DNA of 64,000 nt from Bhargavaea beijingensis (lineage in GTDB: Bacteria > Bacillota > Bacilli > Bacillales_A > Planococcaceae). Both the position numbers and the translations under genes were made by a program. How positions within the stretch are numbered: the stretch's first letter is position 1; every line of letters begins with the position of its first letter. The notes beneath the pieces were generated by a model. That model was not told the origin of the DNA. It saw nothing but the letters and a program-made list of their open reading frames with translations, and ran no database searches. Below, one piece after another: positions 32,436 to 41,349 of the stretch. The stretch spans positions 62,001 through 126,000 of the forward strand of contig NZ_FNAR01000005.1 of assembly GCF_900101985.1 (NCBI RefSeq), in the 5' to 3' direction.

Positions 32436-33599
32436 TTAGTTTCTGAGAATCATGGCGCCGGCAAGGTCGGGACCGCTCCAGCCCGTACAGATGCCGAGCT
32501 CGCAATCTTTTACCTGGCGGTCGGTGCCTTTGTAGTCGTGCCTCAGCTGGCGGACGAGTTCAAGGACATTGTTCATGCCGTGGGTATATCCTTCCGACAG
32601 CATGCCGCCGGCCGTGTTGGAAGGAAGCCGGCCGCCCATCTTCAGGTTGCCGTCCTTGACGAAGTCACCGGCCTCGCCCCGCTTGGCGAATCCGTAAGCC
32701 TCCAGCTGCCTGAGAACGACCCAGCTAAAGCAGTCGTAGATGGCGGCGACGTCAATATCCTCAGGCTTGACGCCGGCCGATTGGTAGAGGGCGGGGGCGG
32801 CATGGTCGGAGGCGACCTCATCGACCTGCGTCCAGTAATGGGCATGGGAGTGAGTGTGCCGGGGGGCCATCCCCATGATATAAACCGGCCGGGATTTGCA
32901 GTTTTTCGCGTTGCCGGCCGATGTCACGATCAGCGCGTTGGCCTCATCCAGTTCCACGCAACAGTCATGGATATTGAACGGCGTGCTGATGTCCGGTGTG
33001 GCAAGGTAAGTCTCCATATCAAGCGGCTTGCCGTGAAGAAACGCTTTCGGATTCCGCTGGGCATGTTCATAGAAGCTGACGCACACATGGCCGAGGTGCT
33101 CTTTGGTCGTTCCGGTTTCATGCATGTGCCGCATGGCGAACATGCCGAACCACTGGGAAGGGCTCGCGGAGCCGTAAGGCATGACAAAACTGCCGCCTGG
33201 CAGCATCCCCTGCAGCAGATCCGGGTCGTACCCGCGTCCGACCTGGTGTCCGGAAGCGCCGTTCATCGCCCTGTAGATCAGGACGGTCTCGAGTTCGCCG
33301 GCTTCGATGAGCGCAACCGCGTCGGCGATAAGCAATTCCGTGCTGCTGCCGCCGCCGCTGATGTCTTTTACGTATTTGGGCCGGCTGCCGAGGTAGGTGG
33401 CCAGTTCATGGGAGGTGCACGAGTCACCGCCCGTGGAATAGTTCATGATGCCGTCCAGATCCCTTGCTTCAAGTCCTGCGTCGCGGAGTGCATTGCGGGC
33501 GGCGTCAAGCGCCAGATGGAGCGGGGTGGTTCCGGAATTCCGGGACCGTTCACTTTCTCCGACTCCGACGATGGCGCATTGATTGGCGTAAGTGGTCAT
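32436..33599 (-). CDS. Thiolase-fold protein, probable Ltp2-like acyl-CoA retro-aldolase
   Basis: 387 residues of the SCP2-thiolase branch. Where thiolases have the nucleophile Cys the sequence reads DISGGGSSTELL (Ser). The usual G-H-P motif reads GGMLSEGYTHGMNN (Tyr instead of His), although a late Cys remains in ELGICTGWSGP. This pattern matches retro-aldolases such as Ltp2, which cleave a beta-hydroxyacyl-CoA with tyrosines, rather than true thiolases. Combined with the DUF35 neighbour, carbon-carbon cleavage of a tertiary beta-hydroxyacyl-CoA is predicted; the substrate is unknown. Confidence 0.82.
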   Translation of the reverse strand: MTTYANQCAIVGVGESERSRNSGTTPLHLALDAARNALRDAGLEARDLDGIMNYSTGGDSCTSHELATYLGSRPKYVKDISGGGSSTELLIADAVALIEAGELETVLIYRAMNGASGHQVGRGYDPDLLQGMLPGGSFVMPYGSASPSQWFGMFAMRHMHETGTTKEHLGHVCVSFYEHAQRNPKAFLHGKPLDMETYLATPDISTPFNIHDCCVELDEANALIVTSAGNAKNCKSRPVYIMGMAPRHTHSHAHYWTQVDEVASDHAAPALYQSAGVKPEDIDVAAIYDCFSWVVLRQLEAYGFAKRGEAGDFVKDGNLKMGGRLPSNTAGGMLSEGYTHGMNNVLELVRQLRHDYKGTDRQVKDCELGICTGWSGPDLAGAMILRN

Positions 33600-33612
33600 C
33601 GGTTTTGCCTCC

Positions 33613-34059
33613 TTATCTGTCTTCCTGCCTGCCGAACAAAAGAACTGCCGTTCCGGAGCCGACGGGTTTGCCCGGGGCTTTTTCCGCGGTCAGCTGCAGT
33701 TCGGCTGCCTGCTTGCCGTTTTCTTCAAACAGCCGCGCGACGGTCCCCCGGCAAGTGATGACGTCTCCGGGACGGGTGACCGCTGCGAATCTCATACTGA
33801 AGTCAGCGACAAACGCCTCTTTGCCTGCCAACTGCTGGACATACTGGCCGAGGAACCCCATGATCAGCATGCCGTGGGCGATGACGCCGTCCATGCCGAT
33901 GCTTTTCGCGAACTCATCATCCGTATGAAGGGGATTCAAGTCTCCGGAAGCGTTTGCATAGCGGACAAGCTGCTCCCGGGTCACCGGCGGTTTTTCAAGA
34001 ATGGGGAGTTCCGCGCCTTCACGGAGTTGCTTGACTTCAAGAACAGTGGCTGTCTTCAA
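33613..34059 (-). CDS. MaoC-type enoyl-CoA hydratase subunit
   Basis: 148-residue hot-dog-fold protein. The hydratase-2 motif is complete: ASGDLNPLHTDDEFAKSIG followed by VIAHGM, with catalytic Asp and His. The start is TTG at 34059, eight bases after GGGAGG, overlapping the previous gene's stop (TTGA). Together with the FAS1-like half it should hydrate an enoyl-CoA, as ChsH1 does with ChsH2. Confidence 0.85.
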   Translation of the reverse strand: MKTATVLEVKQLREGAELPILEKPPVTREQLVRYANASGDLNPLHTDDEFAKSIGMDGVIAHGMLIMGFLGQYVQQLAGKEAFVADFSMRFAAVTRPGDVITCRGTVARLFEENGKQAAELQLTAEKAPGKPVGSGTAVLLFGRQEDR

Positions 34060-34520
34060 TTGCGCTCGCCTCCCTTTTCCGGTTTTTTGGCCGGGCGGTA
34101 GACGATCGTGTTTTTGGAGACAGCTACAAGCTGCCCGTTTTCATCAGTCATCTCCGTATCCAGCACGAGAAACTGCATCGCGCCGCTTTTGCCTTCCTTT
34201 TCGTAGATGTCCGCGACAGACATTGTGCACACCAGTTTTTCCCCGAAGCGTACGGGGCGGTGGTAGATAAATGCCTGCTCGCCGTGCAGCATCCGGCGGA
34301 CGTCCAAACGGATCGGCAGCTCTGCGTTGTTGCCGAGTGCAATCAGGAAGGTCGGCGGAACGGTCGTTTCCCCATAGACGGTTTGGCCTGCATAGCTTTC
34401 ATCCTCGTACAGGGGGTTCGGGTCGCCGATCGCTTCGGCGAATCGGCGGGCTTTTTCCTGTTCTGCGACGGCGGTATAGGGCTTGCTACTGAGCCCGATC
34501 ATACTTCGGTCAATATCCAT
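34056..34520 (-). CDS. FAS1-like dehydratase / MaoC N-terminal half
   Basis: 154 residues, hot-dog fold, starting SMIGLSSKPYTAVAEQEKAR with AIGDPNPLYEDESYA and VPPTFLIALG; it matches the non-catalytic N-terminal domain of MaoC-type dehydratases. The active half is the next gene, with which it overlaps by 4 bases. First gene of the eight-gene operon; GGAGGTG precedes the ATG. Confidence 0.85.
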   Translation of the reverse strand: MDIDRSMIGLSSKPYTAVAEQEKARRFAEAIGDPNPLYEDESYAGQTVYGETTVPPTFLIALGNNAELPIRLDVRRMLHGEQAFIYHRPVRFGEKLVCTMSVADIYEKEGKSGAMQFLVLDTEMTDENGQLVAVSKNTIVYRPAKKPEKGGERN

Positions 34521-34545
34521 GAAGACACCTCCGGTGAGCCATTAT

Positions 34546-34564
34546 TATTTAACTTTATTAAATA
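34546..34564. promoter_or_regulatory. Palindrome TATTTAA-N5-TTAAATA in the divergent promoter region
   Basis: An exact 7-bp inverted repeat with a 5-base spacer between the catabolic operon and its divergently encoded regulator; a candidate operator for that regulator. Confidence 0.5.
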
Positions 34565-34578
34565 GTATGACGATTCGG

Positions 34579-34608
34579 TTGACAGCGCAATGTCCGTTCT
34601 CCTATAGT
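34579..34608 (+). promoter_or_regulatory. Sigma-A promoter of the GAF/PucR regulator
   Basis: TTGACA, 18 bases, TATAGT, 48 bases ahead of the GTG start. Confidence 0.65.
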
Positions 34609-34655
34609 TATCAAAGCATAGGTGGAAGTTTCTACATAGGAAAGGCGGGAGATTC

Positions 34656-36713
34656 GTGGCTTCATCAATCATGCATTTTCTTGAACTCAAACAGTACGGC
34701 GGGCCTGTTTCAGTCTGGAGCGCCTCAGGGGGGGCGGAAGACTACGATCCGATCCTGAATCCGGCGGGAATGAGTCCGCCTTCCGCTCCCGTTTATCGAA
34801 AAGGGAGGTGCGGAATAAGGAAGGACGGGGACCGGATTGCGGTGGATGTTTCTTATTCGGCGGATTTCACTGCGGTCATGTTGTTCGGGGAGGATCCCGG
34901 ACTGACCGGTGAGGACGTGCAATTGCTGTCCGACCTGTTGTACCGCGTTTATTCGGAGCATGATACGGAAGCGGGCCGGAAACGGCTCGACCGGATCATC
35001 GGGAGCATCGGGGAGACGACTTCATCGCTCGACCTGGAGGAAGTGTTTTCAAACATCCTGGCCAATACGCTTGAAGTGATCGGCAATGCGGATTACGGCA
35101 CACTCTGGCTGTTTGATGAAAAAAGCGGAAAGCTCGTCTGCAGGGCGTCGGAGGGGTATCGGTTCGAAGAAATCCGGCAAATGGCATTTAGCCCCGGCGA
35201 GGGCCCGATCGGCCATGCTTTCCAGGATGACCAGCCTGTGCTGATCACGGACCCGTCCGATGCCGATTACCGAAAAGCTAGCAAAATCTCCAGAGAAAAC
35301 AAGCAGCGGTGGGGCAGGATGGTGGAAGATATCACGAATGTCCGCTCCGTGATCGCTTATCCGATCACGGTCGACGGTAAAGTGGAGTGTGTCATGTACT
35401 TGGCGCAGATGCAGTCCGACCGGATCCTGACCAAGCGCGACCTCTGGCTGTTGCGGGTGTTCACCGCCCAAGTCGGCATCGCCATCCGGAATGCCAAGCA
35501 GTTCGCGGACATCAGGCAGCTGAACGAGAAATTGATCCGAAGGGACGCCATCCACCAATCGCTGACCGATCTGGCTGTGAGGAATATGGGAACGGAAAAA
35601 ATCGTGGAGGAACTCAGCAGGATGGCCGGCCAGCCGCTCCTGTTCGCGGATCTGATCGTCAATGAAACGATCCCTCCGGGAAAACGATTGCCTGACAGCC
35701 TGGCGTACGGCAATCTCCTGGAACGGATCGGCAGGGAGGAAACGAAAAAGGTGAGCATCGGCACAGAAAGCGGCGCCACTTTGTATCCGGTCCGTTCAGG
35801 TTCAGTTGTGCTCGGGTGCCTGATCGCGAGAAAAAACGGCCAACTTGGGCGTCTTGAGGAAATGGCGATTGAACAGGGCACATCGATTCTTGCGCTGGAG
35901 CTCGTCCAAAAGCAGAATGTGCTCGCTTTCTACTACAAAAACCAGCGGGACCTGTTCGACTCGCTGATCCGCTCCGAAAACCCGGATGTGCTGCAGGAAA
36001 ACGCCGATGCACTCGGCATCGGCGACACCCGGAACCTGACGGCGGCCATCCTGCAGGTCAGCGGTTGCCCGGACCCGCAGGAGATGGAAGCGGTGGTTTT
36101 CCGGCTGATCGCCCAGCTGAAAAAGACGGCCGCCGACCGGCTGCAGACCATTTTCGGCTGGCAGAACCGGGTGATCCTGCTTGCTTCACTCAAGGAGCCT
36201 TCCGACCGGAGCCTGTTCGCGCGCCGGATGGAGCGGCTGCTGACGGATAGCGGCGGAACGGGACCCATTTCTCTGCGCGGCGGAATCGGCTCATCCGTGA
36301 ATGGTCTTCACGAAATCGAAAGAACCTACCGCGAAGCGGAAATAGCCCTCGACAACCCGATTGCGGAGCAGTCGGGGGTCCGGCTTGTCCGCTACGAGGA
36401 AATCGGCCTTCGCCGGCTTTTCACAAGCCGGAACACGGAAGAATCCCGCAAGTTTCTCGCTGACATTTTCGGTCCTCTGCGGGAAGCCGACCGCTCGGGA
36501 AACACCCTGGAGCAGACGCTCGTCGTTTATTTCGACTGCAACCGGGCAAGCGGACAGGCGGCGGAAGCCTTGCACATCCACATCAATACGCTGTACCAGC
36601 GATTAAGGAAAATCGAGGACACGCTCGGGGTCTCCTTTAAAAATCCGGACGACGTTTTGCAGCTGCAGCTTGCCTGTTACCTGCTGCGGCACACCGCCGG
36701 ATATGCAAGATGA
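34656..36713 (+). CDS. GAF-domain PucR/CdaR-type transcriptional activator
   Basis: 685 residues. Domains: an N-terminal poorly conserved region (1-110), a GAF sensory domain (about 120-280, with EVIGNADYGTLWLFDEKSG and VRSVIAYPITVDGK), a coiled linker, a GGDEF-like CdaR middle region (about 430-590), and a C-terminal PucR-type HTH ending EALHIHINTLYQRLRKIEDT. The GTG start follows AAGGCGGGAG. It is transcribed divergently from the catabolic operon and is the likely pathway regulator, sensing a catabolite through GAF. Confidence 0.85.
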   Translation: MASSIMHFLELKQYGGPVSVWSASGGAEDYDPILNPAGMSPPSAPVYRKGRCGIRKDGDRIAVDVSYSADFTAVMLFGEDPGLTGEDVQLLSDLLYRVYSEHDTEAGRKRLDRIIGSIGETTSSLDLEEVFSNILANTLEVIGNADYGTLWLFDEKSGKLVCRASEGYRFEEIRQMAFSPGEGPIGHAFQDDQPVLITDPSDADYRKASKISRENKQRWGRMVEDITNVRSVIAYPITVDGKVECVMYLAQMQSDRILTKRDLWLLRVFTAQVGIAIRNAKQFADIRQLNEKLIRRDAIHQSLTDLAVRNMGTEKIVEELSRMAGQPLLFADLIVNETIPPGKRLPDSLAYGNLLERIGREETKKVSIGTESGATLYPVRSGSVVLGCLIARKNGQLGRLEEMAIEQGTSILALELVQKQNVLAFYYKNQRDLFDSLIRSENPDVLQENADALGIGDTRNLTAAILQVSGCPDPQEMEAVVFRLIAQLKKTAADRLQTIFGWQNRVILLASLKEPSDRSLFARRMERLLTDSGGTGPISLRGGIGSSVNGLHEIERTYREAEIALDNPIAEQSGVRLVRYEEIGLRRLFTSRNTEESRKFLADIFGPLREADRSGNTLEQTLVVYFDCNRASGQAAEALHIHINTLYQRLRKIEDTLGVSFKNPDDVLQLQLACYLLRHTAGYAR

Positions 36714-36720
36714 TAGTGAA

Positions 36721-36756
36721 AGCCCGACCCGGCAGTTCATTTAGCCGGGTCGGGCT
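36721..36756. terminator. Bidirectional terminator between PucR-type and TetR genes
   Basis: AGCCCGACCCGGC and GCCGGGTCGGGCT arms around an 11-base loop. Confidence 0.85.
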
Positions 36757-36768
36757 TGTTCTGGTGCA

Positions 36769-37425
36769 TCATGACATGCGGGCGTCTTCGATGATTTCGC
36801 GGATATAATTCATGGTATTCCGTTCCGCCTGCCCGAGGTCATAGTCCAGGCGGTGGTTGAGGATGTTCGTCATCATGCCCTGCCAGATCAGATTCGTTTT
36901 TTCATTGACCGGATTCATCTGCTCCATCGGAATCTGCCCTTCCTCCGCTGCCATCTGCAGCATCGATTTTCCCCGCTTCATGACACTGCGTTCAAACAGG
37001 GTGGGCTGGAGTTCGTCAGGGACATTGACCAGTTCCGCAGGATAAACCTCATAATAGCGCTGCATGAGTTTCCCGGGCTGGTCCCCAAGATCCATGATAA
37101 ACACCGCATTAAAGAGTTTGGGCGACCTGAACGAATGGCGGATAAAGCATTCCCAGGCGATCACATACTTGTCCAGCGGTGTTTCCCCGTCTTCCATCCG
37201 AGCCGTCACTTCTTCGATATAACCGCCCAACAGTCGCATCGCCGCAAAAAATTTCAGATGGGAAAGTTCGCTGAAATAGTTATAAAGCGTGGCGCTATTA
37301 TAGCCTGCCCGGTCCGCAACTTTGCGGATCGTCACTTTGTCGATCCCTTCTTCATGGATGATTTCCACTGTCGCTTCCACGAAATATTTCCACATCCGGC
37401 TCATCTGCAGCTGCTTATTTTTCAA
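36769..37425 (-). CDS. TetR/AcrR-family transcriptional regulator
   Basis: 218 residues. The N-terminal HTH is VTIRKVADRAGYNSATLYNYF (about 33-53); the C-terminal ligand domain is diverse. The start is TTG at 37425 after GGAGGTG; longer ATG options have no site. It is divergent from the BCCT transporter, with palindromes in between, so it probably represses the transporter-hydrolase pair. Confidence 0.82.
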   Translation of the reverse strand: MKNKQLQMSRMWKYFVEATVEIIHEEGIDKVTIRKVADRAGYNSATLYNYFSELSHLKFFAAMRLLGGYIEEVTARMEDGETPLDKYVIAWECFIRHSFRSPKLFNAVFIMDLGDQPGKLMQRYYEVYPAELVNVPDELQPTLFERSVMKRGKSMLQMAAEEGQIPMEQMNPVNEKTNLIWQGMMTNILNHRLDYDLGQAERNTMNYIREIIEDARMS

Positions 37426-37525
37426 TTTGGATCGGCACCTCCGTGTCTTTTCAGTTTTCATCAAAAAGTGAAAGCGCTTTTGCAAACCGCTTTCTCGTAT
37501 GTTAGGATAATCAATGGCATTAATA

Positions 37526-37553
37526 TAATCATGATTATTAATTATATCATGAT
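37526..37553. promoter_or_regulatory. Two ATCATGAT palindromes, candidate TetR operator
   Basis: The 12-bp perfect palindrome TAATCATGATTA (37526-37537) and ATCATGAT (37546-37553), with centres 18 bases apart, lie between the divergent TetR and BCCT genes. Confidence 0.5.
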
Positions 37554-37629
37554 TAAAATGTTCTCTGATTGCAAGTGTGACCTTCTATAAAGCAATTGGA
37601 TAGGCCAAAAACAATTGAGAGGTGATTGG

Positions 37630-39141
37630 GTGCAGAAAACACGAATCGATTCTTTTATCTTTTGGTTTGCGATTATCGTTGTCTTGCTTGCCACGGTGTC
37701 TCTGGTGATGTTCCGGGAAAGTGCAGAACCGGTGCTGGATAATCTGAGGACGGGCATCACATTTAAAATGGACTGGGCCTGGCAGTTTCTGACGATCGGG
37801 CTTTTTGTCTTATTGATCTGGCTGGCGTTAAGCCGTTACGGGAAAATCCGGTTGGGCGACGGGAAGCCTGAGTTCTCGACCTTCAGTTGGGGCACCATGC
37901 TGTTCACTGCGGGAATGGGGACAAGTATCATGTACTGGTCCATGGTGGAGCCGCTTTACTATTATTCCGGACCTCCATTCGGGATTGAACCCGGGAGCCA
38001 GGCGGCGGCAGAATGGTCGCTGACTTATGCGCTGTTCCATTGGGGGATATCCGCATGGTCCTTGTACGCATTCCCGACTGTCGTGATCGCTTATTCTTAT
38101 TTCATCAGGAAGCAGCCGTCCCTGAAGATGAGCGTGGCGCTTCGCGGCGCACTTGGAAAATACGCGGACGGCTGGCTTGGCAAGGTGATCGATATTCTTG
38201 TCATCTGGAGCCTGATCGGCGGGCTTGGAACGACACTCGGTCTCGGAGTGCCGATGGTCTCGCAAGTCGTCGCCCGGGTGTTCGGCCTGGAGCCGTCATT
38301 GATGCTGGATGCCTTTCTGGTTGTCCTCATTACTGTCGTCTACTCGGCAAGCGCCTATCTCGGCTTGCACAAAGGGATCCGCCGCCTCAGTGACCTGAAC
38401 GTCTATTTGGCACTGACGCTTGCGATTTTCGTGCTCTTGGCGGGACCTACGCTGTTCATCCTGACTTACTTCACGAACAGCTTCGGCATGATGATCCAGA
38501 ACTTCGCCGCGATGAGCTTTTACACGGATCCGATTGCGAAGGGCGGATTCCCGCAGGCGTGGACCGTCTTTTACTGGGCATGGTTCGCTGCTACGGCTCC
38601 GTTCATGGGGCTGTTTGTTGCGCGGATCTCGAGAGGCCGGACCATCCGTCAGCTGATCATGCACATGCTTCTTTGGGGGTCGGTCGGCGCCTGGATCTAC
38701 TTCATGGTCTTTGGCGGGTACTCGATGAATGCCGAACTGACCGGCAAACTGGACCTTTCCGGGATTCTGGCGGAAAGGGGGGGCGATGCGGCGGTTGTCG
38801 AGATATTAAGCTCATTGCCGCTGAGTGCCATCGTCCTGCCGTTCTTCATCGTCCTGGCCGTGATTTTCCTGTCCACTTCGCTGGACTCGGCCACCTATGT
38901 CCTCGCGGCGATCGCGACAAAAGAGATGCGGCCCGGACAGGAGCCTGCCCGCTGGCACCGGATGATCTGGGGCGGCGTGCTCGCGGTCATGGGAATTTCG
39001 CTTCTCCTCGTCGGAGGGCTGAGGGTGGTCCAGACATCCGCAGTCGTCGTGTCGATCCCGATCTACGTGTTTTATCTTCTGCTGATCGTTTCGTTGTTCA
39101 AGTGGCTGAAAAAAGATTTCCCCGCAAAATCGCGGGTCTGA
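37630..39141 (+). CDS. BCCT-family transporter
   Basis: 503 residues, about 12 transmembrane helices. The betaine/carnitine/choline transporter fold is shown by FTAGMGTSIMYWSMVEPLYY, WGISAWSLYAFPTVVIAY and FSTSLDSAT-like LSTSLDSATYVLA. No long osmosensing C-terminal tail is present, so substrate uptake rather than osmoregulation is more likely. The GTG start follows AGAGGTGAT. It is followed 28 bases later by a hydrolase, suggesting uptake and hydrolysis of a quaternary-ammonium ester or amide (inference). Confidence 0.9.
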   Translation: MQKTRIDSFIFWFAIIVVLLATVSLVMFRESAEPVLDNLRTGITFKMDWAWQFLTIGLFVLLIWLALSRYGKIRLGDGKPEFSTFSWGTMLFTAGMGTSIMYWSMVEPLYYYSGPPFGIEPGSQAAAEWSLTYALFHWGISAWSLYAFPTVVIAYSYFIRKQPSLKMSVALRGALGKYADGWLGKVIDILVIWSLIGGLGTTLGLGVPMVSQVVARVFGLEPSLMLDAFLVVLITVVYSASAYLGLHKGIRRLSDLNVYLALTLAIFVLLAGPTLFILTYFTNSFGMMIQNFAAMSFYTDPIAKGGFPQAWTVFYWAWFAATAPFMGLFVARISRGRTIRQLIMHMLLWGSVGAWIYFMVFGGYSMNAELTGKLDLSGILAERGGDAAVVEILSSLPLSAIVLPFFIVLAVIFLSTSLDSATYVLAAIATKEMRPGQEPARWHRMIWGGVLAVMGISLLLVGGLRVVQTSAVVVSIPIYVFYLLLIVSLFKWLKKDFPAKSRV

Positions 39142-39169
39142 TCATTGAGCTTCCAAGGAGGAATTGCTG

Positions 39170-41218
39170 TTGGTATTTAACGTCCGAGAAACAAACCGCT
39201 CAATCAGGGATGAATTTCCCCGCAAAATAAAAGAACTGAACAACCTATGGATTCCGATGTCGGACGGGACGAAGCTGTCCGCGAAAATCTGGCTGCCGGA
39301 AGACGCGGAGAACAACCCGGTTCCGGCGATCCTTGAATATCTGCCTTACAGGAAAAATGAATTCACGGCACTCCGGGACTCGCTCCGTCACCCGTATTTT
39401 GCGGGGCACGGCTATGCAAGCATCCGGGTCGACATCCGCGGAACCGGTGATTCGGACGGCATCCTGTATGATGAATACCTGAAACAGGAGCAGGACGACG
39501 CGCTTGAAATCCTGGAGTGGATCGAACAGCAGCCGTGGTCGACCGGAAGTGTCGGCATGATCGGCAAGTCGTGGGGCGGTTTTAACGGGCTGCAGGTGGC
39601 CGCGCGCCGTCCCAAGCAGCTCAAGACGATCATCACGATCTGCTCGACCGACGACCGGTATGCGGACGATGTCCACTACAAGGGCGGTGCGATGCTTGCA
39701 TCGGATATGCTCTGGTGGGCCTCGACGATGTTCGTCTACAACGCACGTCCCGCGGATCCGGAAGTGGTCGGCGACGCCTGGCGGGAAATGTGGCTGGACC
39801 GCATGGAAAAGACGCCGCCTTACGTCGAAGAGTGGGTCCGCCATCAGCGCCGTGATGCCTACTGGAAACACGGTTCCGTCCGCCAGGACTATCGCGCGAT
39901 CGAAATTCCCGTGTTCGCGGTCGGGGGATGGGCGGACGGCTATCCGAATGCCATCCCGAGATTGCTGGAGAATCTGGACGTTCCCCGAAAAGGGCTCATC
40001 GGGCCGTGGGCGCATGAATATCCGGAAATGGCGGTGCCCGGCCCGCAGGTCGGCTTCCTGCAGGAATGCCTGCGCTGGTGGGACCAGTGGCTGAAGGGGG
40101 AAGACACAGGCATCATGGAAGAGCCGATGCTCCGGGCTTACCTTCAGGACAGCGTGCCGCCTCAGACCAGCTATGACTACCGGCCGGGCCACTGGGTCGC
40201 GGAAAACCAGTGGCCGCCTGCGGCAATCAAAGACCAAAGGCTATACCTGAATGAAAACAAACTCACAGAAAAACCGGCGGAGGGTGCTTCCATCAAAGTC
40301 GGAAGTGTCCAGCAGCACGGCATGCATGCGGGCGTTTTCTGTCCGTTCGGGCAACCGGGGGATCTGCCGGCCGACCAACGGAACGAAAACGGCTACGCCG
40401 TCGTCTTTGAATCGGAACCTGTCCAAGAGGAAACGGCCATCCTCGGCCACCCGACGTTCCGCGTGGAATTGTCTTCCGACAAGCCGCATGCGCTGGTTGC
40501 CGTACGCCTGAACGATGTTGCGCCGGACGGATCATCCACCCGGGTGACCTGGGGGATGCTGAACCTGTCCCACCGTGACAGCGATGAATTCCCTGAAGAG
40601 CTTGAGCCGGGCAAAAAATATGTGGTCGACGTCAAGATGGATGTCATCGGCTACACACTGGCGAAAGGCCATCAGTGGCAGCTGGCCATCTCTCCGAACT
40701 ACTGGCCGCATGCATGGCCGTCTGCGGAAGAGGCGACACTCACAGTCTACCCTTCCGAGAACACTTGCCTCTTTCTTCCAATACGCTGGGAAAAGGCCAT
40801 CGACGCCGAGCTAAAACCCTTCCCGCACCCTGAAACGGCCCCTGTCCTGTCCAAAGACATTCTTAGGGAAGCAAAACGCACACGGGAGATCAAGCATGAT
40901 GTGGTCACGGATGTCTGGACGCTGGACGACTACTCCGATGAAGGCGCCCGCCGCCTGCATGTCAACGGCGTGGAATACGGCAGCACGAACCGCAACGTCT
41001 ATACGATCAGGGGCGGAGACCCGCTGAGTGCCAAAGTGGAATGCGACTGGACGCTGGATGTCGGCCGCGGAGACTGGCAGACCCATCTGGTCACGAAAAG
41101 TGTCATGACCGCGGACGAGAACAATTATTACCTGACCAACCGCCTGACCGCTTATGAAGGAGACAAGGAAGTGTTCGACAAAACGTGGGAAGCTGAAATT
41201 CCCCGGGACTTCACGTAA
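39170..41218 (+). CDS. CocE/NonD (X-Pro dipeptidyl-peptidase S15-type) hydrolase
   Basis: 682 residues. An alpha/beta-hydrolase domain has the nucleophile Ser134 in GKSWGG, an oxyanion region LEYLPYRKNEF, VDIRGTGDSDG, a probable Asp in GGWADGYPNA and His in GPWAHEYPE. A C-terminal jelly-roll domain (about 400-560) is typical of CocE. Family members cleave esters or peptides, cocaine esterase being an example. The start is TTG at 39170, seven bases after AAGGAGGAA. Co-transcribed with the BCCT carrier. Confidence 0.87.
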   Translation: MVFNVRETNRSIRDEFPRKIKELNNLWIPMSDGTKLSAKIWLPEDAENNPVPAILEYLPYRKNEFTALRDSLRHPYFAGHGYASIRVDIRGTGDSDGILYDEYLKQEQDDALEILEWIEQQPWSTGSVGMIGKSWGGFNGLQVAARRPKQLKTIITICSTDDRYADDVHYKGGAMLASDMLWWASTMFVYNARPADPEVVGDAWREMWLDRMEKTPPYVEEWVRHQRRDAYWKHGSVRQDYRAIEIPVFAVGGWADGYPNAIPRLLENLDVPRKGLIGPWAHEYPEMAVPGPQVGFLQECLRWWDQWLKGEDTGIMEEPMLRAYLQDSVPPQTSYDYRPGHWVAENQWPPAAIKDQRLYLNENKLTEKPAEGASIKVGSVQQHGMHAGVFCPFGQPGDLPADQRNENGYAVVFESEPVQEETAILGHPTFRVELSSDKPHALVAVRLNDVAPDGSSTRVTWGMLNLSHRDSDEFPEELEPGKKYVVDVKMDVIGYTLAKGHQWQLAISPNYWPHAWPSAEEATLTVYPSENTCLFLPIRWEKAIDAELKPFPHPETAPVLSKDILREAKRTREIKHDVVTDVWTLDDYSDEGARRLHVNGVEYGSTNRNVYTIRGGDPLSAKVECDWTLDVGRGDWQTHLVTKSVMTADENNYYLTNRLTAYEGDKEVFDKTWEAEIPRDFT

Positions 41219-41228
41219 TACATCTGCG

Positions 41229-41266
41229 AACCGCCGGCACCGCTTTTAGCGAAGCCGGCGGTTTTT
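41229..41266 (+). terminator. Terminator after the CocE-type gene
   Basis: AACCGCCGGC and GCCGGCGGTT arms, then TTTTT. Confidence 0.85.
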
Positions 41267-41349
41267 GACCGTCGACAGCTTTCTTCGGCCGGCCGGATGG
41301 GGTAGCATAGGACTCATGCAGATCATTCTGAAAAAACAGGAGGGATTGG

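Noticed and set aside
32370-33758. Long plus-strand frames opposite the thiolase-fold gene, and similar frames at 30055-30975, 31172-32446 and 52469-53851
   Set aside because: High-GC antisense shadows of well-supported minus-strand genes.
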